Assembly (NCBI RefSeq): GCF_001039355.2
Contig: NW_019776040.1
Location: 45,856-109,855, forward strand
DNA: 64,000 bases
Direction of reading: 5' to 3'
DNA from: Lingula anatina
Lineage: Eukaryota; Brachiopoda; Lingulata; Lingulida; Lingulidae
This document shows, piece after piece, positions 52,670 to 64,000 of the stretch (positions are counted from its first letter, which is position 1; each line of letters begins with the position of its first letter). Below the pieces are notes generated by a model. It made no database searches, had not been told where the DNA came from, and was given only the letters and a program-made list of their open reading frames with translations. A program made the position numbers and the translations under genes.

Positions 52670-54800
52670 CTATCGTCTCAAGAAGACGGCAGCCGCAGCG
52701 GTCAAAACGGCAAGCAGACGACAGGACGACCGACTGGATATGGCGGTGTTACACAGGTCGCTAGTGCAGCATTCAATAGACGCCCCAATTGTCGCTGTTA
52801 GACAGACAGAGGAGCAGGACCGACTCGCAGAATTGCCATAAACCACTTTCTGGAAGTAAAAGTGTAAGTGGAATCAATATTGTCTAAAATTCTAATGCTC
52901 CAAGGACCTACCCTCTACCAGGGTGAGTGATAGATTTTTTACAGATATTCACAGATATGTCTCTAGCTAGATAGCTGGTCATTTTCAACTCAACTCAAGT
53001 TACTATATAAGTTACTATAAGTAACTGGCTCGCGCTGCCAGTAATTACGCCGCGGGATATTCAGGGCACAGACCGTGATCATAAGATACCGCGAATAGAA
53101 AATAGATTTTTAGAAAATAGACTTTCCATGTGAACGAAGCCTAAGTGCTCCACTTACAGCTATCCTAATATATATCAGGAACATAAATCAGACTGGGAAA
53201 ACCTGCGGGGATTAATATATTAGCATTTGCACGGTGATAGAAGCATGTGCATTTTGCGAGTGAGATATGTGCAGGAATTTACCTTAAGATAAAATTGGAT
53301 AGACATTGGATAGACATTATGCTTGCACGTGTGCTGTAGTTAACATGGTGTTTACACACATTGCATAAACTGCTGATAACACAGCTCTCCTGTTCTTAAC
53401 GCAAAATTACCACTTCAAATGAGTGACCCAATTGGCATTTCATCTAAATGTACAAATATGTTCCTGTGTGTGAGAGAGAAATACATAACTATAAAAATGA
53501 ATACACGAATAAATATACAAATTTATTAGTAAAAAGATTAAATACCGTGCACGATCCAGAACAAGTAGTCGTATTAGGCTTTGAGAATGTATTGAGCCAA
53601 CTCCACTCCACGCCACATCTACTGTCCGTAGCGGAGGTACAGCTGTAACATTCAACAGCATCTGTCTCTGGAAGAGAAGAGACAATTTAAGAGCATTGGC
53701 AGTTGTGCTTTCATGAATATTTTCTTGGACGTACTGACACTGATTTACGATCATGAATTGACCCTTTTGCTGAGTGGGAATCATCAGAAACTCTTTTTCT
53801 CAGAGAGCACATTTTTTTATTTTATGGAAAATTTTTAACCATTTGCAGGGGAGTTATATGGGGCAATTACGTTATTTACATGGATACAATGTAGTTTTAT
53901 AGTGTATTGTAGTCAATGTCATCCTATTGTATAGATAAAATTGTACTAAATATTGTGTAGTACATACAAACAGTACATATTTACTATACATGCTGGTGCA
54001 TCGGCTACAATAAATATCTTATTCTCATTCACATTTCAAGCATGGCGCGAAAGGACCTTGGGCAGACATTTCAAATTATTCAAAGTACACTGGTCAGCGT
54101 GACGTAAATAAACAAGAATTTCAGGGGGAAAAATCATGGCTGTAATTGTGCTGAATTTTAAATAAAGACCACAACGTTCACACCGGAGTCAGTATTTACA
54201 GTGGATATTGGATCTGGAAGTGACATTGGGAAAAGATCCAATTTGACTCGGAAGTCCTCACGATAGACTGATTATTCAAAATAAATATGAAGCAGGTACT
54301 ATTTCAGATCCTCAGTTCGTTCCCATTTGACATAGAAATAGAAATGTTTTAATGGATAATAAAAAACTGTCAAACCAACAAATACTGGCTAAGATAAAAT
54401 ATTAATATAAAAAATATCATGTCAACCATGATTCTTTTATGAAATTTATCGAAATTGTGTGAAAGGAGAATTTACAGAATCTCCCATTCTCTTGGTTATT
54501 CAAGTTATTTACCAAGCCAAAGTGGACTTCCGATTTTTATAACTGAACTGTAATTTAATTCTAAAAATAAAGCAGTGCGCTTATAAACATACTTTTACGA
54601 CAATTTTATTTGTCATACTTTTTACCTTCAGTTGTTTGCAGAGAAACAATTCATCGTCGGTTCAACCGTAGATTATAAGGTTTTTACCTGTAACTCCTTA
54701 ATGTTTTGCTATCCTATCCTATTTTACAATATTTACCTGGAATGGACATCAGCACAACTCCCAGTAACAAAGACAATATAACACATGTAGACTTGTCCAT
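52670..54800 (-). CDS. Ly6/uPAR three-finger protein, GPI-anchored
   Basis: Three short exons read right to left: 54800-54737, 53667-53546 and 52849-52670. Each has clean splice sites and phases 1 and 0 match, giving 121 residues. Exon 1 is a signal peptide (MDKSTCVILSLLLGVVLMSI). Exon 2 begins the domain with VECYSCTSATDSRC. Exon 3 ends it with the family signature ECCTSDLCN, followed by a hydrophobic GPI-type tail (LLAVLTAAAAVFL). Ten Cys lie in the usual LU-domain pattern region. Such proteins sit on the outer leaflet of the plasma membrane and modulate receptors or channels (for example Lynx, Sleepless) or junctions; which role applies here is unknown. On the minus strand AATAAA (52608-52603) follows the stop by about 60 bases. 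Confidence 0.85.
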
Positions 54801-55103
54801 GGTAAAAGCGTATGTTGGGGAAATGTACTCGGTAATTTTATCTGTGTTGTTCAAACCGGCGTCTGATATATTTCCCTGGTTACCAACAACAGAGTCAAAG
54901 TATTACGTGATAGGTCCATTTTATGCCGGCTAATAATTTGTGCAAGGTCTTATCATTCGGTCCGTGGTACACAGGATACTTGACTGACTGAGGGGAACCT
55001 TGGCAATATCGCAGTAACCAAACAAACACGTAGACCTACCTTTATGGTGATAGGCGACAGTTTACACCCCCTCTCTTTATATATATATATATTTTATATA
55101 TAT

Positions 55104-55104
55104 G

Positions 55105-55160
<56 letters not shown>
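55104..55160. repeat. (CA)n(GA)n compound microsatellite
   Basis: CA repeats run directly into GA repeats, read directly. Confidence 0.95.
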
Positions 55161-55166
<6 letters not shown>

Positions 55167-55268
55167 ATTTCAAGAGCACAAATTAATAATCTGTCGTGTT
55201 GGTCAGAGAGTTACGCATCTTGCAGGCCCCTTTATTCATCTCCTTGCAAGACGTGATGCGAACAATTC

Positions 55269-55324
55269 ATTTTCATTTGGACAACAATTACAATTTAAAA
55301 TAAAATTGTTGTCCAAATGAAAAT
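55269..55324. repeat. Perfect hairpin with 21-base arms
   Basis: attttcatttggacaacaatt (55269-55289) and its exact complement (55304-55324) enclose a 14-base AT-rich loop. Confidence 0.9.
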
Positions 55325-55669
55325 AACTCGATATGTTCATTACCCGACTCGGGAACCTGCCTACGCGTCTGGTGACCTCCACGCTGAGTTCACTTTATAG
55401 CAAAAAAAAAAAGATTTTCTTGGAAATGTCAACACTTTCTTCAATCACCAAGGTAAACCATTTCCAAAACTGTCCACAGAATTAAGATTCATATATTTTT
55501 TTAATGAGTTCTGTGTTACAAGATTTTGAGTAATTCTCGTAGATGAATACTGGCAAACTCGAGGAGATCGTAACTTTCCCAAAGGATTAGATAGGCTAAA
55601 ACTTGCTGAAATTTCCAGTGGTATTATCATTATTATAAGGCGCAGTGTTTGACTTTAATGATGCGGACT

Positions 55670-55896
55670 GTAGTGGTGGCAAGAACGTGGCTATCTTCTT
55701 AACCGATCAAGATATACCAACATGTTGCTTATCAATAAAAAAAAACTTATTTTAACAGCGCTATATATCCTTATGTAACTATTACGTTATGAAAAAAGGA
55801 TATGAAATGAAAAGCTGCTGAAATAAACTTTTATTGATATGCAACATGTTGCCATAACTGGGTCGATTAAGAAGATAGCTACGTTCCTGCCACCTC
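55670..55896. mobile_element. Fold-back MITE
   Basis: Left arm gtggtggcaagaacgtggct and right arm, complement gaggtggcaggaacgtagct, continue for about 70 bases through ctatcttcttaa and aacatgttgc. No coding content. Confidence 0.7.
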
Positions 55897-56267
55897 ACCC
55901 TCATCCACATCCAAGTCTGAGCGATTGCTTACGAATATTAAGATAGGAGGTTTTTGATAACTCCTCCTCGGTTTGTACAGATAAAAAAGTTCACATTGCT
56001 TTCGACACTGGGGAAACAATTTACTTCGTTTGAATTTCATCATCTGGTGCTTTCATTTTATTCAAGAATTTTTCTTAGAATGTGTTGTTGAAAACATCTT
56101 CGAGTTTTTCTTTGTAAGATTAAAGTGCAATGTCTTAAAAGCATGTTAACATTTAATTTGAATCGATTCGTTGTTGTTGTTGCAGTCAACAGTCAATATT
56201 TGTCGACGGCTGGCTAATTCAATAAGAACAATCAAACTGACGTGATTATATGCTTTCATCTTTGTTA

Positions 56268-59200
56268 TCAATTCTCTTTTTCACCCCAAGAAATTATTGT
56301 GGGGAANGTTAACGTGCTCTTAAATAATGAATAAGTATCCAGTTTGCTGCTCTTACATATGTCACTGTGCCATATTTGGCCAGCATTATCTACTAATCTT
56401 TCTCTGAAAACTTTAAGAAATAAAACAGAATTTCCCACACCCTGAGCCTCCCAGACATATCCAAAGCCATATCTATATAACAACATTTTAACATCTGTGG
56501 CCCAAGTGTGCCTTCCACTTGAATCTAATTTAAATAGCATATCATATACATGAGCAGAATAACGATCTTCATTCATATGTACAAGTTTTAACCAATATTT
56601 TATGCTATTTACCATATAATTGGTATACAATGGATATCTTCCGCATTCGCCTAGTACAGCTTCCGTCACAGTATTTGAACTAACACCTAATAAATATCTA
56701 CAAAATTTTGCTTGGAAGATTTCAATACTTTCTACTGGTTTATAACCCCATATCTCAGCACCATAGAAAAGAATGGGTGTTATCATTCTATCAAAGAGAA
56801 AGAAAGCTTCCTTAAAGGAAATACATGCTTGTTTTTTCAAATATAACTTAACAACAAATAATGCTTTATTGGCTTGATTGATTTGATGTTGGATAGTTTT
56901 ACCCCAACCGAGGAAGGCACCAAAATATGTTCCTAAGTATTTGTATGCAGGTACTGCTTCTAAATTTTTGCCCTTGAAAAACCACCTTTCATTTTTCTTT
57001 ATTTTACCACCTCTCCTAAATACTACTATTTTTGTCTTTTGGACATTTACTAGCATACCATACTGACTGCAATATTTTTCTAATTGATGAATTTGTTTCT
57101 GTAACCCCCCAACAGTGTCTGAGATGCAAACAATGTCATCAGCATAGAGCAAAGACATGAGATTTGGAAACACCTCATTTATGTAAATACCCTGACATCC
57201 AGCTTTGTTCAAACCATGATAAAATTCATTTATGAATAATGTAAATAGAAAAGGACTTAGCATGCATCCTTGTCGAGTGCCCATGTTACATTTAAAATAC
57301 TCAGTAAGACCTAAATTTGTTAGAACACATGATTGCAGTTGGGAATACATAGAGCGTAAAACTGTGACGACATGTCCATTTACACGATTTTTTTGCAAGT
57401 ACATACCATAATAATTTATGTTGAACACTATCAAAAGCGGCTGAGAAATCTATAAAAATACAGTAACATCTGCCTTTACTTCGACTTAAGTATTTTTGTA
57501 CGCAACCCTGCAATGTAAAAATGTGATCGACAGTGGAGTAACCAATTTTATAGGCAGCCTGAGCTTCAATCAATGTATTATTTTCCACTGCCCAATTATT
57601 AAACCTGTTACTCAAAATTTTCATGAATATTTTTCCCATGACATTCAAAAGGGCAATTCCTCTATAATTTGTTGCCACATTTACATTTCCTTTTTTGAGC
57701 AATGGGTACAGAATGGCATTGCACCAGCTAGAGGGAAATTTTCCACTTGTTAATACAGTGTTATAAAGATTTAATAACAGTGGTGATAAATGGTTGAAGG
57801 CATATTTAAACATTTCAATCACTAATCCATCTGGACCTGGAGATTTTCCATTTTTCATGGTGCGTACAACATTTGATAGTTCATCCATGGTGAATGGCTC
57901 ATTTAGAGTATTGCAACTGTTTAAAGGCTGTATGTGCTCAAACCATTCACTATACTGTTCGATATATGTTATGAAGCTCTTTTCTGTGTCATTTACATTT
58001 TCATTTAATAACTTATAAAAATGATTTTGCCATGCTTGTGGGCTGATATTATTCTTTTTAATAGACTGAGCACTTTTCAGAGACTTTATATAATTCCACA
58101 TTTCCTTTGTGGTTTTTAAAGCGTGCAATTTCTCGACTTCTTTTGCAGTGTAAGAATTTTTCTTGGTTTCACAGAGTGCCTTAAACTTACTCTTACATTC
58201 CTTATATTTTTTAAAATCATTTTGATTATTTGACTTCCTGAAATCATTGAGACATTTGAATTTAAGTTGTTTTAATAGATCACATTCCTGGTCCCACCAC
58301 CTAGGTTGATTTCTTTGAACTTTGCTTTCCCTGGATAAAAAGACAGTACCTGACCGTTGTAGTAGACCTTCTAACATTTGTTCAGCATTGTTCACATCAT
58401 TCATATGCAATAAGTAATTGAAGTGGCCTAAACTAAAAATATTATCATTTTGTAAATTATCAAAAAAACTATTCGCTTTTTTGTTGTTCCATTTGTACAG
58501 TTTGCGCTTGCATGTGCTGATTTCATTTTCGGGTTCATTTGAAACATCCCTGCACTGTATTTGACATGAAATGGGGAAATGATCTGATATATCTAAAGGT
58601 AGAACCTCAAATGTATCTACACGCATGAAAAGGTCTGTATGTAACAAAATATAATCAACAACACTGCAGCCATTGTACTTTTGACATGTGAATTCACCTC
58701 CCATATCTGGTGCAATGCGGCCGTTTAACATGTGCATATTTTGACCTATACATAGCTCTATCAAAGATCTTCCAAAATTATTTTCAGTGATGTCCTTTGA
58801 AACCCGTGGTATACAAAAATCATCCCCGTCATAAATTCCCTCAAGGTCAAGATGTTGTAAGCTGTCATCACAATAATCTGGCAAATTACCAGTTCGTGCA
58901 TTTAAGTCCCCCATTAAGAATAGCTTTAAGTTCCCATACTTTGTGAAAATTTCGAGTAGTACATTTTCTAACCTTTGAATACCATTTGTTTCATTTAAAG
59001 TGGTATACAGCACTGATCCCTCTGGAGCAATATATAGACAACCTAGTAAAATATCTAAATCACTATTGAAAAAGTTCCCATCCAAAATTAGAAAAACCAT
59101 ATCGGTATAGGTATTTATAACATTTTTAACTAACTTAAGCAAGTGATTTTTGATAAAAATACACACTCCTCCTTTTCTTGTTAAGACCCTGGGTTTGTCA

Positions 59201-59454
59201 AAAGAGGTGTGCAAATCTGAAATTGTCCTGAATTCACCATCATGTTCTGCGAAAGTTTCTGTGACTCCTAAAATGTCTGATTTTTGTAGTAATTTACAGA
59301 AATCAGGGTGATTAATTTTCGATTTAAGTCCATTTGCATTATAACATGTGATATATAACTTGGTTGTTTCACTGTCTACAACTACACTTTCGATGCACGG
59401 AGCACATGGAGTGGTTTTATCCACTTGTCCCTTCCTGTTGTCACATACTGTCAT
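56268..59454 (-). pseudogene. LINE ORF2: APE endonuclease and reverse transcriptase, frameshifted
   Basis: The N-terminal endonuclease shows GVTETF, LMGDLNARTG, VDYILLHTD and ISDHFP, the metal and catalytic motifs of the APE fold. The reverse transcriptase shows NGKSPGPDG, YRGIALLNVMGK, FIDFSAAFDSV and, after the frameshift, MGTRQGCMLSPFLF and LLYADDIV with the catalytic Asp pair. Frame one runs 59454 to about 57390; frame two continues to 56268. The break coincides with a seven-base T run (A run on the coding strand) at 57388-57394, one base longer than the reading frame needs. An N at 56307 hides one residue near the C-terminus. Either the copy is dead or the break is an assembly error. Confidence 0.88.
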
Positions 59455-59472
59455 TGGACCTTGGCCACATCC

Positions 59473-60525
59473 CTAAGGGGCTACATGGTCTTGCTGCCAC
59501 TCTTGAAAGTAATTTGTTGCTTCTTGATCCATGCTTTGCTGGGAGCCCCTTACGTTAGGTGTTTCCCTGTTTGGTGGGGTTTGCTGCCCTGGTCTGTCAG
59601 AGGGATACTGCCGAATAACCTCTGTAGGGTCACAATCTGGGCTCCTGTACAATTCACCATTCACATAAAGTCTATCTCTCACCATGCGTGTATAGTTTCC
59701 ATTTTGCCTCTCCTGTTTCATTATCGGATATAGCAACCTTCTCCTGCTTTCGATTTCCGGCGGGTATTGCTCTCGGATGCCAAAAGCAGAGCCTCTTAAC
59801 TTGTAAGCTTGTGATTTCACCAACTCTTTGTCTGTGTTGTGTATAAATCTTGCTACTATTGGTCTGTCTTGGCCTCTCTGATGTCTTCCGAATCTGTGAA
59901 CATTCCCAAATTTTATATTCTTTTCTATACCCAATTCATAATACAGGAATTGACATAGTTTATCTTCGGTGTCTTCAGACCTTGATTCATTTTTCAGGCC
60001 AGTAAATACCAAGTTTGACTGCATGGACCTGCATCGCAAGTCCACAAGATCTTCATTGAGTTTAGAAAGTTGATTTCTCAGTGTCTCAGTTCTGTTTTTG
60101 ACTACCTGAAGTTCACTTTCCATATCCTGATTTTTAAGTTCACATACATCAATTCTTGTTGAGACGAGACCGATTAGTTTATCGTAACTCTCTATTCTTT
60201 TCTCAATATATGTCATATGGGATGTAAGGCTGTCCAGCTTTTGTAGAATGTGGTCAAGTTTCTTATTTGTGGTTTGAATATAATTTTCCTCATCAGTAGT
60301 TGTTGTCAAAGGAGTAGATGTAACAGCCTCGGGCATTGGATTGTTAGACCCACTTTTGCTTTCATTTACCTTGTTGGAAGTGCCCTTGCTGAGATGTAAG
60401 ACATTCCCTGCAGCACTAATTAGGCTACTCATGAAAGAAGATGATTGAGCACTGCTGAATGAACTGTCTTCTTCCTTCCTTACATCAGAGTTTGGAGACT
60501 TCTTTCTTTTCTTACTTTTGCCCAT
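59473..60525 (-). CDS. LINE ORF1 protein (L1-type RNA-binding)
   Basis: 350 residues, intact ATG to stop. The N-terminus is Lys/Ser-rich, followed by a heptad-bearing coiled coil (about 90-160) and then an RRM-like and C-terminal domain with LVFTGLKN, KFGNVHRFGRHQ, PIVARFIH and MVRDRLYVNGELY, as in L1 ORF1p (Transposase_22). It would coat the element RNA. It sits directly upstream of ORF2. Confidence 0.85.
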   Translation of the reverse strand: MGKSKKRKKSPNSDVRKEEDSSFSSAQSSSFMSSLISAAGNVLHLSKGTSNKVNESKSGSNNPMPEAVTSTPLTTTTDEENYIQTTNKKLDHILQKLDSLTSHMTYIEKRIESYDKLIGLVSTRIDVCELKNQDMESELQVVKNRTETLRNQLSKLNEDLVDLRCRSMQSNLVFTGLKNESRSEDTEDKLCQFLYYELGIEKNIKFGNVHRFGRHQRGQDRPIVARFIHNTDKELVKSQAYKLRGSAFGIREQYPPEIESRRRLLYPIMKQERQNGNYTRMVRDRLYVNGELYRSPDCDPTEVIRQYPSDRPGQQTPPNRETPNVRGSQQSMDQEATNYFQEWQQDHVAP

Positions 60526-61200
60526 TTTTGATGTAATTAAATACTGTTTCTAGGTCCCCTTGATTCCTGGTATATTGTTTGAAATACCTGCCAAGTTTGA
60601 GTGCCAGTTCCGAAGGAAATCACATGCTAAAACAGCAAAAACCTAGAGACCATTTTATTGCACCTGCAACCTCTGACCTTGACCTTCTCATGATACAATT
60701 AAGCTACAAGTTATCTCAAATCTGCAACTGAATTCTTCAGTTCAAAAAATTTCATTTTACCTCTATGAGAACTTTCCTGCAGTTCACTCGATCTGTTGAA
60801 GCGTACAGTGACAGATTCTGCACAACTTCAAGCAAGGATCAACAGTGCAAATTGCTGACTGTTACATGAATGCGGTAAGTTTTAGTTTCTCTAGCTATTT
60901 AGCAGTTGCAGTTGACAATATGTTCTTTATCCAGGAGTCGCTTGTTTGCTCCGATAGCGGTCACTGCGACTGCACAAAGAAATTAAGGGTCCTTGCGTGT
61001 AGAATCTCCAGTCACCTGATGACATAGGCATGTCCCGAAATTTAATGGATATCGCATGGGCACATGTTATGCCGATTCAGTTACCTACTTTTAGTTTCCC
61101 ACTTCTATCATATTCCTCGTCAGACGTCAGACAGAAACACTGTTCAGGGTAGATACCTTAGCAAGGTAGAGTATCTTGCTCAGACTGAAGTGCACATCAT
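60526..61200. other. Sequence upstream of the LINE; possible element 5'UTR
   Basis: No coding exon. It is slightly less AT-rich than the surroundings and may include the LINE 5'UTR; the 5' boundary and target-site duplication were not found. Confidence 0.35.
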
Positions 61201-61256
61201 TATAATCCAGCTCAATCCAAAAATCAACCCTCCTTTCCTCATCAACTATTCGTTTT

Positions 61257-62125
61257 TGTTAGCACTGAAGTTACCATTTTCAGGGCACATTTGTTTTTTT
61301 AACCAGATTCTGTCCTTTCCAGGACCAAAGTTCACCTTTCTTTACCAGTTTCTGATCTTTTCAGGGTCTATGTATGTTGTGTTATTTACCAGTTTCTGAC
61401 CTTTTCAATCCTACGGTACACTTCCTTCTTAATCGGATCTTGTCCTTTGCAGGGCACATTCACTTCTTAACCAGATTCTGTCCTTTTCAGGGCACATTCG
61501 TTATTAACCAGATTCTGTCCTTTTCAGGACCAAGGTTCACATTTGTTACTAGTTTCTGACCTTTCAGGGTCTATGTATTGTTGTGTTCTTTACCAGTTTC
61601 TCACCTTTTCAAGGCTGTGGTACTCTTCCTTCTTAATCAGATCTTGTCCTTTTCAGGGCACATTTGTTATTAACCAGATTCTGTCCTTTTCAGGACCAAG
61701 GTTCACATTTGTTACTAGTTTCTGACCTTTTCAGGGTCTATGTATGTTGTGTTCTTTACCATTCTCTGACCTTTTCAAGGCTATGGTACACTTCCTTCTT
61801 AACCAGATTCTGCCCTTTTCAGGGCACATTCGTTTCTTCACCAGATTCTGTCCTTTTCAGGGCACATTCGTTTCTTAACCAGATTCTGTCCTTTGCAGGG
61901 CCAATGTTCACCTTTTTTTTACCAGTTTACAAATTTTTCAGGGCATCTTGCACATTCGTTTCTAAACCAGCTTCTTAAGTAGATTTTGGCCTTTACAGGG
62001 CCTTACATACATTCGTTTTGTTACCAAATTATGTCCTTCTCAAGGTCAAGCTACATTTCCTTTACCAGTTTCTCAAACAGATTCTCCCCTTTTAGAGCCA
62101 ATTTGTTTCCTACCAAAATTAAGGC
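61257..62125 (+). repeat. Minisatellite array of ~40-bp splice-acceptor-like units
   Basis: Roughly 20 diverged tandem units of 38-44 bases of the form accagattctgtccttttca then gggcacattcgtttctta, alternating with a related version (ccagtttctgaccttttcag, ggtctatgtatg). Each unit carries a pyrimidine-rich run ending in CAG. Long frames across it are repeat artefacts. Confidence 0.85.
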
Positions 62126-62177
62126 CTCTTCAGGCCCCTCATACACCATGCATGCTGCACAGTTTCAGACCTCTCCA

Positions 62178-62526
62178 TTTCATTTATTTATTTATTTATT
62201 TATTTATTTTTCTCATACAGCATTAATGTCATTTCATCTTATTTTTTCTGGCATCTTTCTATGCCACAGGCAGTTTATTTATAGTTTACTTCCCACTGCA
62301 TCGGGACTAACAGCATGCTTTTCCAACATAGTTCTTTATTTATTAATTTATGCGTTCCTCATCAGTATGTTGGGTAGAGTGGCATGCTTTTATGACATGT
62401 TTATTTATTTATTTATATTATCCTCCCTGCTACGTCGTGTTGAGTGGCATGCTTTTATGACATATTTATTTATTTATATTATCCTCCCCGCTACGTCGGG
62501 TTGAGTGGCATGCTTTTATGACATAT

Positions 62527-62581
<55 letters not shown>

Positions 62582-62660
62582 TATTATCCTCCCCGCTACG
62601 TCGGGTCGAGTGGCATGCTTTTATGACATATTTGTTTATTTACTTATACTTTCTTCCCTA
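62178..62660 (+). repeat. ~64-bp tandem repeat with embedded (TTTA)n
   Basis: ggcatgcttttatgacat recurs at 62381, 62446, 62507 and 62612, joined by TTTA runs of varying length and tatcctccccgctacgtcgg. The variable spacing (65, 61, 105) comes from expansion of TTTA at about 62524-62580. Confidence 0.88.
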
Positions 62661-63429
62661 CTGTGATGGGTCAATAGGCCTGCCTTCTTAACAGGGTTAT
62701 TTATCTTTTTCCCCACTATCAAAAGTTTGTGTATGTGCATGGGCACCAGTCAAGGTTATGGCCTCTTTGCAACCCCACAAATGAAATTTGTGCAAAATTG
62801 TTGGTAAATAATAACTTTTGCTGACTCGTCGCATCATAATTTTTAGGATGATGAGTCTCATTGAATATTTGATATATAATTTTTATCCCTAAGGCCATAA
62901 CATTTAATACAGGCAACAATTTGCTACATTGTTATTATTGTTAAAACGATCAGGATAGAGGGGTTATATAATAAAAGCGGCCTGGTTTGGCCAAATCACG
63001 AACAAACAATATTCCTTGTTACCTTCTTTCTTGCTATGAATGAGACTATAAAAGTTTGTGGTACACTGAGATGGAGGAGACATAAAAGACGGTTTTAAAA
63101 AAGGTATATAAGGCCCCATGACTCCACCACGCAGCTTGCAAAAATACCGAACATCGCTACCCCGTGCATAGGTTTTTTTTTCAAGATCACTATTCTTCGT
63201 TAATGAATTATGTTCATTTCTCCTTTTTCAATAAGTCCATTCATCTGGAGCTATGAGATTAACCACGTGCACATTACATCACAGTATTCATCACAGCATT
63301 CACTCCGGGCCTTCTGAAGGAGATTTCCCTACTATAGCCTGTCTGTGAAGAATCGTTTAATCAGACCCAAGACTACGTGTATCCTTTCTCAGGTTATACA
63401 TACATTTTGAAAATGACTCGATGTAACGT
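62661..63429. other. Intergenic sequence, nothing recognised
   Basis: AT-rich sequence between the tandem arrays and the truncated LINE. No exon, RNA gene or element termini seen. Confidence 0.4.
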
Positions 63430-64000
63430 GGAGATACAATCTCTCCTAAACTGTTCACAGCAGCATTGGAACGTATATTCAGGGATCTAGACTGGCAGGA
63501 TAAGGGCATAAACATAGACGGTACCAGGCTCAATCACCTTAGGTTTGCAGACGACATCATAATAGTAGCAGATGATGCAAAAGACCTCGAAGAAATGCTA
63601 CAGGCGTTAGCAGATGAAAGCACAAAAAGTGGGATAAAGATGAACACCAGCAAGACAAAGGTGATGTTTGGACCACTAACCACCCCTTGCACAGTGAAGG
63701 TCAACACCAAAGAGATAGAAGCAGTAGAAGAGTATATATACCTTGGGCAACGGTTCAGCCTTAGTGATCGAACACTGGAGAAAGAAATCCAACGAAGGAT
63801 AAAAGCAGGATGGGCAGCATATGGGAAGCGCAATGACATCTTCAAGAGCAACCTTCCTACCTGCCTGAAAAAGAAAGTGTTCAATGCTTGTGTGCTGCCG
63901 GCAATCACCTATGGTTTAGAGACCTGGGCACTGAATGCCTCCATGGAACACAAGCTACAAGTAGCTCAGAGAAAGATGGAAAGAATTATGTTGAACATCA
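63430..64000 (+). mobile_element. 5'-truncated LINE reverse transcriptase, runs off window
   Basis: An open frame from about 63430 to the window end encodes reverse-transcriptase motifs: GDTISPKLFTAALERIF, LRFADDIIIVA (catalytic Asp pair), MNTSKTKVM, EAVEEYIYLGQ, and a C-terminal LPAITYGLETW. A stop lies immediately upstream, so the copy begins within the domain. It is a different family from the LINE at 56-60 kb, closer in wording to RTE/CR1-like elements (inference), and lies on the opposite strand. Confidence 0.85.

Larger units (their letters stand above)
54801..56267. other. Intergenic sequence with microsatellite, hairpin and MITE
   Basis: No gene seen. It holds a (CA)n(GA)n compound microsatellite, a 21-base-arm hairpin (55269-55324) and a fold-back element (about 55670-55896). 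Confidence 0.5.
56268..60525 (-). mobile_element. Two-ORF non-LTR retrotransposon (LINE), frameshifted
   Basis: ORF1 (60525-59473) is followed 18 bases later by ORF2 (59454-56268), which holds an APE-type endonuclease and a reverse transcriptase. ORF2 is interrupted by a one-base shift at a homopolymer (57388-57394), and an undetermined base lies at 56307. The copy is nearly full length. The 3' end shows no clear poly-A tail. Clade not assigned (L1/Tx1-like ORF1). Confidence 0.92.

Noticed and set aside
54706-54933. 75-codon plus-strand frame
   Set aside because: Antisense to the signal-peptide exon of the Ly6-like gene.
61064-62504. Series of Phe/Leu-rich frames of 60-172 codons
   Set aside because: They are translations of the tandem arrays; repeated words and lack of starts with context argue against coding.

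Overview
Animal genomic DNA. Genes are split by GT-AG introns and the base composition is AT-rich. Microsatellites, DNA transposons and non-LTR retrotransposons are abundant. The gene repertoire and frequent tacatgta/actagt words look like a marine lophotrochozoan (mollusc or brachiopod-like), but this is inference. Two undetermined bases (6474 and 56307) show this is a draft assembly. All gene models below were built by joining exons with matching splice phase; none is backed by transcripts.

Layout. 1.35-2.66 kb (+): front-end fatty-acid desaturase with fused cytochrome b5, coding region in one exon. 7.56-22.08 kb (+): a 21-exon Janus-kinase (JAK) gene of about 1574 codons. All 20 splice junctions keep phase. 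It encodes FERM, SH2-like, pseudokinase, tyrosine kinase and a second complete tyrosine kinase, one catalytic domain more than a canonical JAK. 25.48-29.57 kb (-): secreted, probably GPI-anchored protein with a somatomedin-B-like motif. 34.06-36.85 kb (+): Polycomb RING-finger protein of the PCGF3 type. 41.24-47.22 kb (+): secreted/membrane MINPP1-like histidine phosphatase whose catalytic residues are replaced, a predicted pseudophosphatase. 48.24-50.52 kb (+): small cysteine-containing secreted protein behind a TATA and CRE promoter. 52.67-54.80 kb (-): a three-exon Ly6/uPAR GPI-anchored protein with very short exons. 56.27-60.53 kb (-): two-ORF LINE with a frameshift. 61.2-62.7 kb: tandem arrays. 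63.43-64.0 kb (+): 5'-truncated second LINE running off the window.

The genes do not form an operon or an obvious pathway. Several (SMB-like, MINPP1-like, small secreted, Ly6-like) encode extracellular or membrane-tethered proteins; the JAK would act under cytokine-type receptors, PCGF3 in Polycomb complexes and the desaturase in the ER. The most noteworthy observation is the JAK with duplicated catalytic domains, supported by identical intron positions and phases in both kinases. An in-frame stop and AATAAA between the two kinases could also yield an ordinary single-kinase JAK.
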